A stretch of DNA of 64,000 nt. Source: Ifrita kowaldi. Taxonomy: Eukaryota > Chordata > Aves > Passeriformes > Cinclosomatidae. The stretch's first letter is position 1. Each line of letters opens with the position of its first letter. The stretch covers positions 76,772 to 140,771 of the forward strand of contig VZRS01008252.1 of NCBI GenBank assembly GCA_013398055.1, in the 5' to 3' direction. Positions 61,941-64,000 of the stretch are shown one piece after another. Position numbers and translations under genes: made by a program. The notes under the pieces were generated by a model. The model was not told where the DNA came from. It saw nothing but the letters and a program-made list of their open reading frames with translations, and made no database searches.

Positions 61941-62335
61941 TGTTTTGGGCTGCAAGAATGCATCATTGGATCATGTTCAGCTTTTCATCTATGAAAACCC
62001 CCAAGTCTTTTTCCACAGGGCTGCCCTCAGTGACGTCTTCTCCATACCCATGTCTGGGATTGCCCTGACTCAGGTGCAACCCCTGGCACTTGGACTTGTT
62101 GAACTTCATTAGTTTCCCCTGGGCCCACTTCCCAAGTTTGTCCAAGTCCCCTGGGTGATGTCCCATCCTTCAGGAGTGTCAGCTGCCCCACTCAGCTTGG
62201 TGTCACCTGCCAACTTGCTGAGGGTGCCCTTGATGTCACTGTGTTCGTGTCATGTTAAAGAGTGCCAGTCCCACGACTCAGCTCCGAGGGACACCACTGG
62301 TCACCAGCCTCCCCCTGGACATAGAGCCATTGTCC
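61941..62335 (-). pseudogene. CR1 LINE ORF2 fragment (reverse transcriptase, C-terminal part)
   Basis: On the minus strand this encodes the end of the CR1 ORF2 reverse transcriptase. The recognisable order is KLAGDTKLSGAADTPEG, then DLDKLGKWAQGKLMKFNKSK, then a segment with LHL..GNPRHGY, and finally VEKDLGVFIDEKLNM. These match the FADDTKLGG / RDLDRLEKWA / LMKFN / EKDLGVLVD landmarks of avian CR1. The catalytic FADD motif has become LAGD (about 62202-62213), removing one of the two aspartates. A frameshift lies near 62160, between the two readable halves. Both ends are truncated, so no function is possible. It was a retrotransposon enzyme and is now a fossil. The intact half is the open frame at 61963-62166. 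Confidence 0.9.
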
Positions 62336-64000
62336 TTAGGGATGTCTCAGAAGGGGCTGGTCTCAGGGGTGTGTCAGAAGGCTGGGTCAGAGGCAAAAAA
62401 ATCCCTGGCGTGAGGTCAGCCCTCCTTCTCCTGTCCCATCTCAGATATACCATGGTGAGCTGAGCTGCATGGAAATATGAATGTCAGGTGTGTTTGGGCG
62501 CAAGGTTAAACGGGTACTTGGGGTTTTGTCTCATCTGTTTAGAAATCAGGTGTCCAGGCATTTGCTAGGACTGTGGGATAGGGTATCTGTAGGTGATAAT
62601 GCCTGGTAGAGGAGGAATGAATCATCAGCTGCAGCTGCTGAGATCCCCATGGATTGAGAAGGAACTTTGACTACTGGCTTAAATGAAATGCCTAAATTTT
62701 AAACAGCTACCATCAAGTGAGATGAATGCTACTGTGGGTGTGGGATGCAAATGTGGGCCTGGAGAGGGGAGCTAAGTGCTTCTTAACCAGCTTCCTCGCC
62801 TTCCTCTCAGGCTCCCATGACCACATTAGTCAGATACTTCATAAATCCTGTGTCTGAAAGAGCAATTGTTCCGCACACGTCTCAGTGATTCTGCACTCGT
62901 CACCTTGACCCTGGTGTTTTACAGAGAACGAAAATCATACCCACACCTGTTTAAGGACAAGGCTAGGAGCCAAGGAATAGGATTGTTTTAGCCATATGCC
63001 CCCGGCCTTACTGGTTGTAAGGGACTTCATCCTGTAGATGATTAAGAGGACTGAATTTGTCAATTTGCCATCAATACTGAATTAATTCTATTGCAATCAT
63101 CAAGTCTAGAATCTGAATCAAGAGGGATGTTTTTTGCTGGTTGTTTTTTTTCCCTAAGAAAGTATAGATTTGGAGGAACATGAGAGTAGGAAATCATATC
63201 AGTTTTGTCAAACTACTTGATAAATTGATAAAAGGGGAAGACAGGAACATTTCACTTCAGTGATGCACAACTGGCCATTGTTCCCAATGAAACTCTTTTG
63301 TTTCTCTCTACCAGAGAAAGGAAAATCTCTTTGATACTGCTTTGCCTGGACAGATGCCTTGGTTGGAGTCCTACAGCATGAGCACCTTGCGTGAGAAAAT
63401 ATCCCACAATGGAAAAACTCAACTCTAAAACCAAGAAGCATGAAAATATTAACTCTTCAGAGTGACTAGTGTGGTTGCTTGTTTACCAAAGGGGACGTGT
63501 AAACCCATTACGTAAAATGTCTTTCATCGCCCATATGCTTTCTAAACTAATCAGCTTTGAATCCTGCTAAATCCCAGATTGAGATAACAAATGAAGAGCT
63601 CAGCTCGCTGGGAGAAAGGCAGCCTCTTTCTGCTGGGTATTAAAAAGAGTTAGAGGTCACATATTCCCCATGTGGATCACCCAAAAAAGAGATCATGCCG
63701 ATAACACCTACGGCTTTCGCGTGCTAAGTAAGTACTACTGAAAGTGAAATTCGTGTCAAACACAACTAAAGGGCAAAGTTTCAGATTAAAACTCATGTGA
63801 TGGCTTTGTACAGGATGGAACCTCATATCCTAAAAGAAGGCTTTGCCTTCCTAATCATGGTTTCTCCTGGGCTGCGTTTGGGGTGGCTATTCTGCTGGTT
63901 GTCACCAGGTACAGGCCACTGCTTCTTGCCATGAGATGTAGATCCATGAGGAGGACCATCCTGGTTTGGAAAGCAGATGGGGTGGCTCACAGCAGGCCTG
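62336..64000. other. Gene-free unique DNA, right edge
   Basis: No gene, RNA or clear repeat is recognised. GGGACACCACTGG-like CR1 words stop near 62335, and what follows is unique. Minus frames at 63208-63441 overlap each other and have no known domain. Confidence 0.55.

Noticed and set aside
61963..62166. Short minus-strand open frame as a host gene
   Set aside because: It matches the CR1 ORF2 reverse transcriptase C-terminal landmarks and sits in a truncated, frameshifted element.

Overview
This window is vertebrate nuclear DNA, most likely from a bird. The main evidence is interspersed repeats: CR1 LINE fragments of several ages, including avian-type 3' ends and a decayed CR1 reverse-transcriptase segment, and one avian-style solo LTR. 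There is no Alu, B1/B2 or L1. Repeat density is low, base composition is moderate, and the stop-codon pattern is that of non-coding DNA. I cannot name the species or chromosome; a neoavian or songbird origin is a guess.

No complete protein-coding gene, tRNA, rRNA or recognisable small RNA gene is visible. The best coding candidate is one possible internal exon on the minus strand at 54119-54488. It is open throughout and is bounded by an acceptor-like and a donor-like site, but I do not recognise the protein. The other long open frames are shadows of tandem repeats, of the LTR, or of GC-rich non-coding sequence. The window therefore reads as intergenic or large-intron DNA.

Layout: 1-11 kb is plain unique DNA with homopolymer runs. 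11.5 kb holds a CR1 3' end (+). 17.7-18.7 kb holds the longest open frame, probably fortuitous. 19.9 kb holds an 18-bp perfect inverted repeat. 25.3 and 26.2-26.4 kb hold old CR1 pieces (-). 29.26-30.26 kb holds a complete 995-bp solo LTR with a 5-bp target-site duplication. 32.1-32.5 kb holds a GGAT tandem array with longer-period structure. 34.2 kb holds a small CpG-dense patch. 35.6 kb holds a CR1 3' end (+). 36.7 kb holds a MIR-like SINE remnant (-). 43.2 kb holds an ancient CR1 piece (-). 49.0 kb holds an old amniote-type repeat. 50.6 kb holds a CR1 3' end (-). 51.1 kb holds a MIR-like core (+). 54.1-54.5 kb holds the candidate exon. 60.7 kb holds a (CA)17 microsatellite. 61.9-62.3 kb holds a CR1 ORF2 segment (-).

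Several stretches keep CpGs and homeodomain-like TAATTA motifs in AT-rich sequence (about 33.3, 34.0, 36.2-36.6, 38.5, 40.0 and 61.3 kb). They could be conserved non-coding enhancers, but only an alignment could show this. I found no convincing new biological system here.
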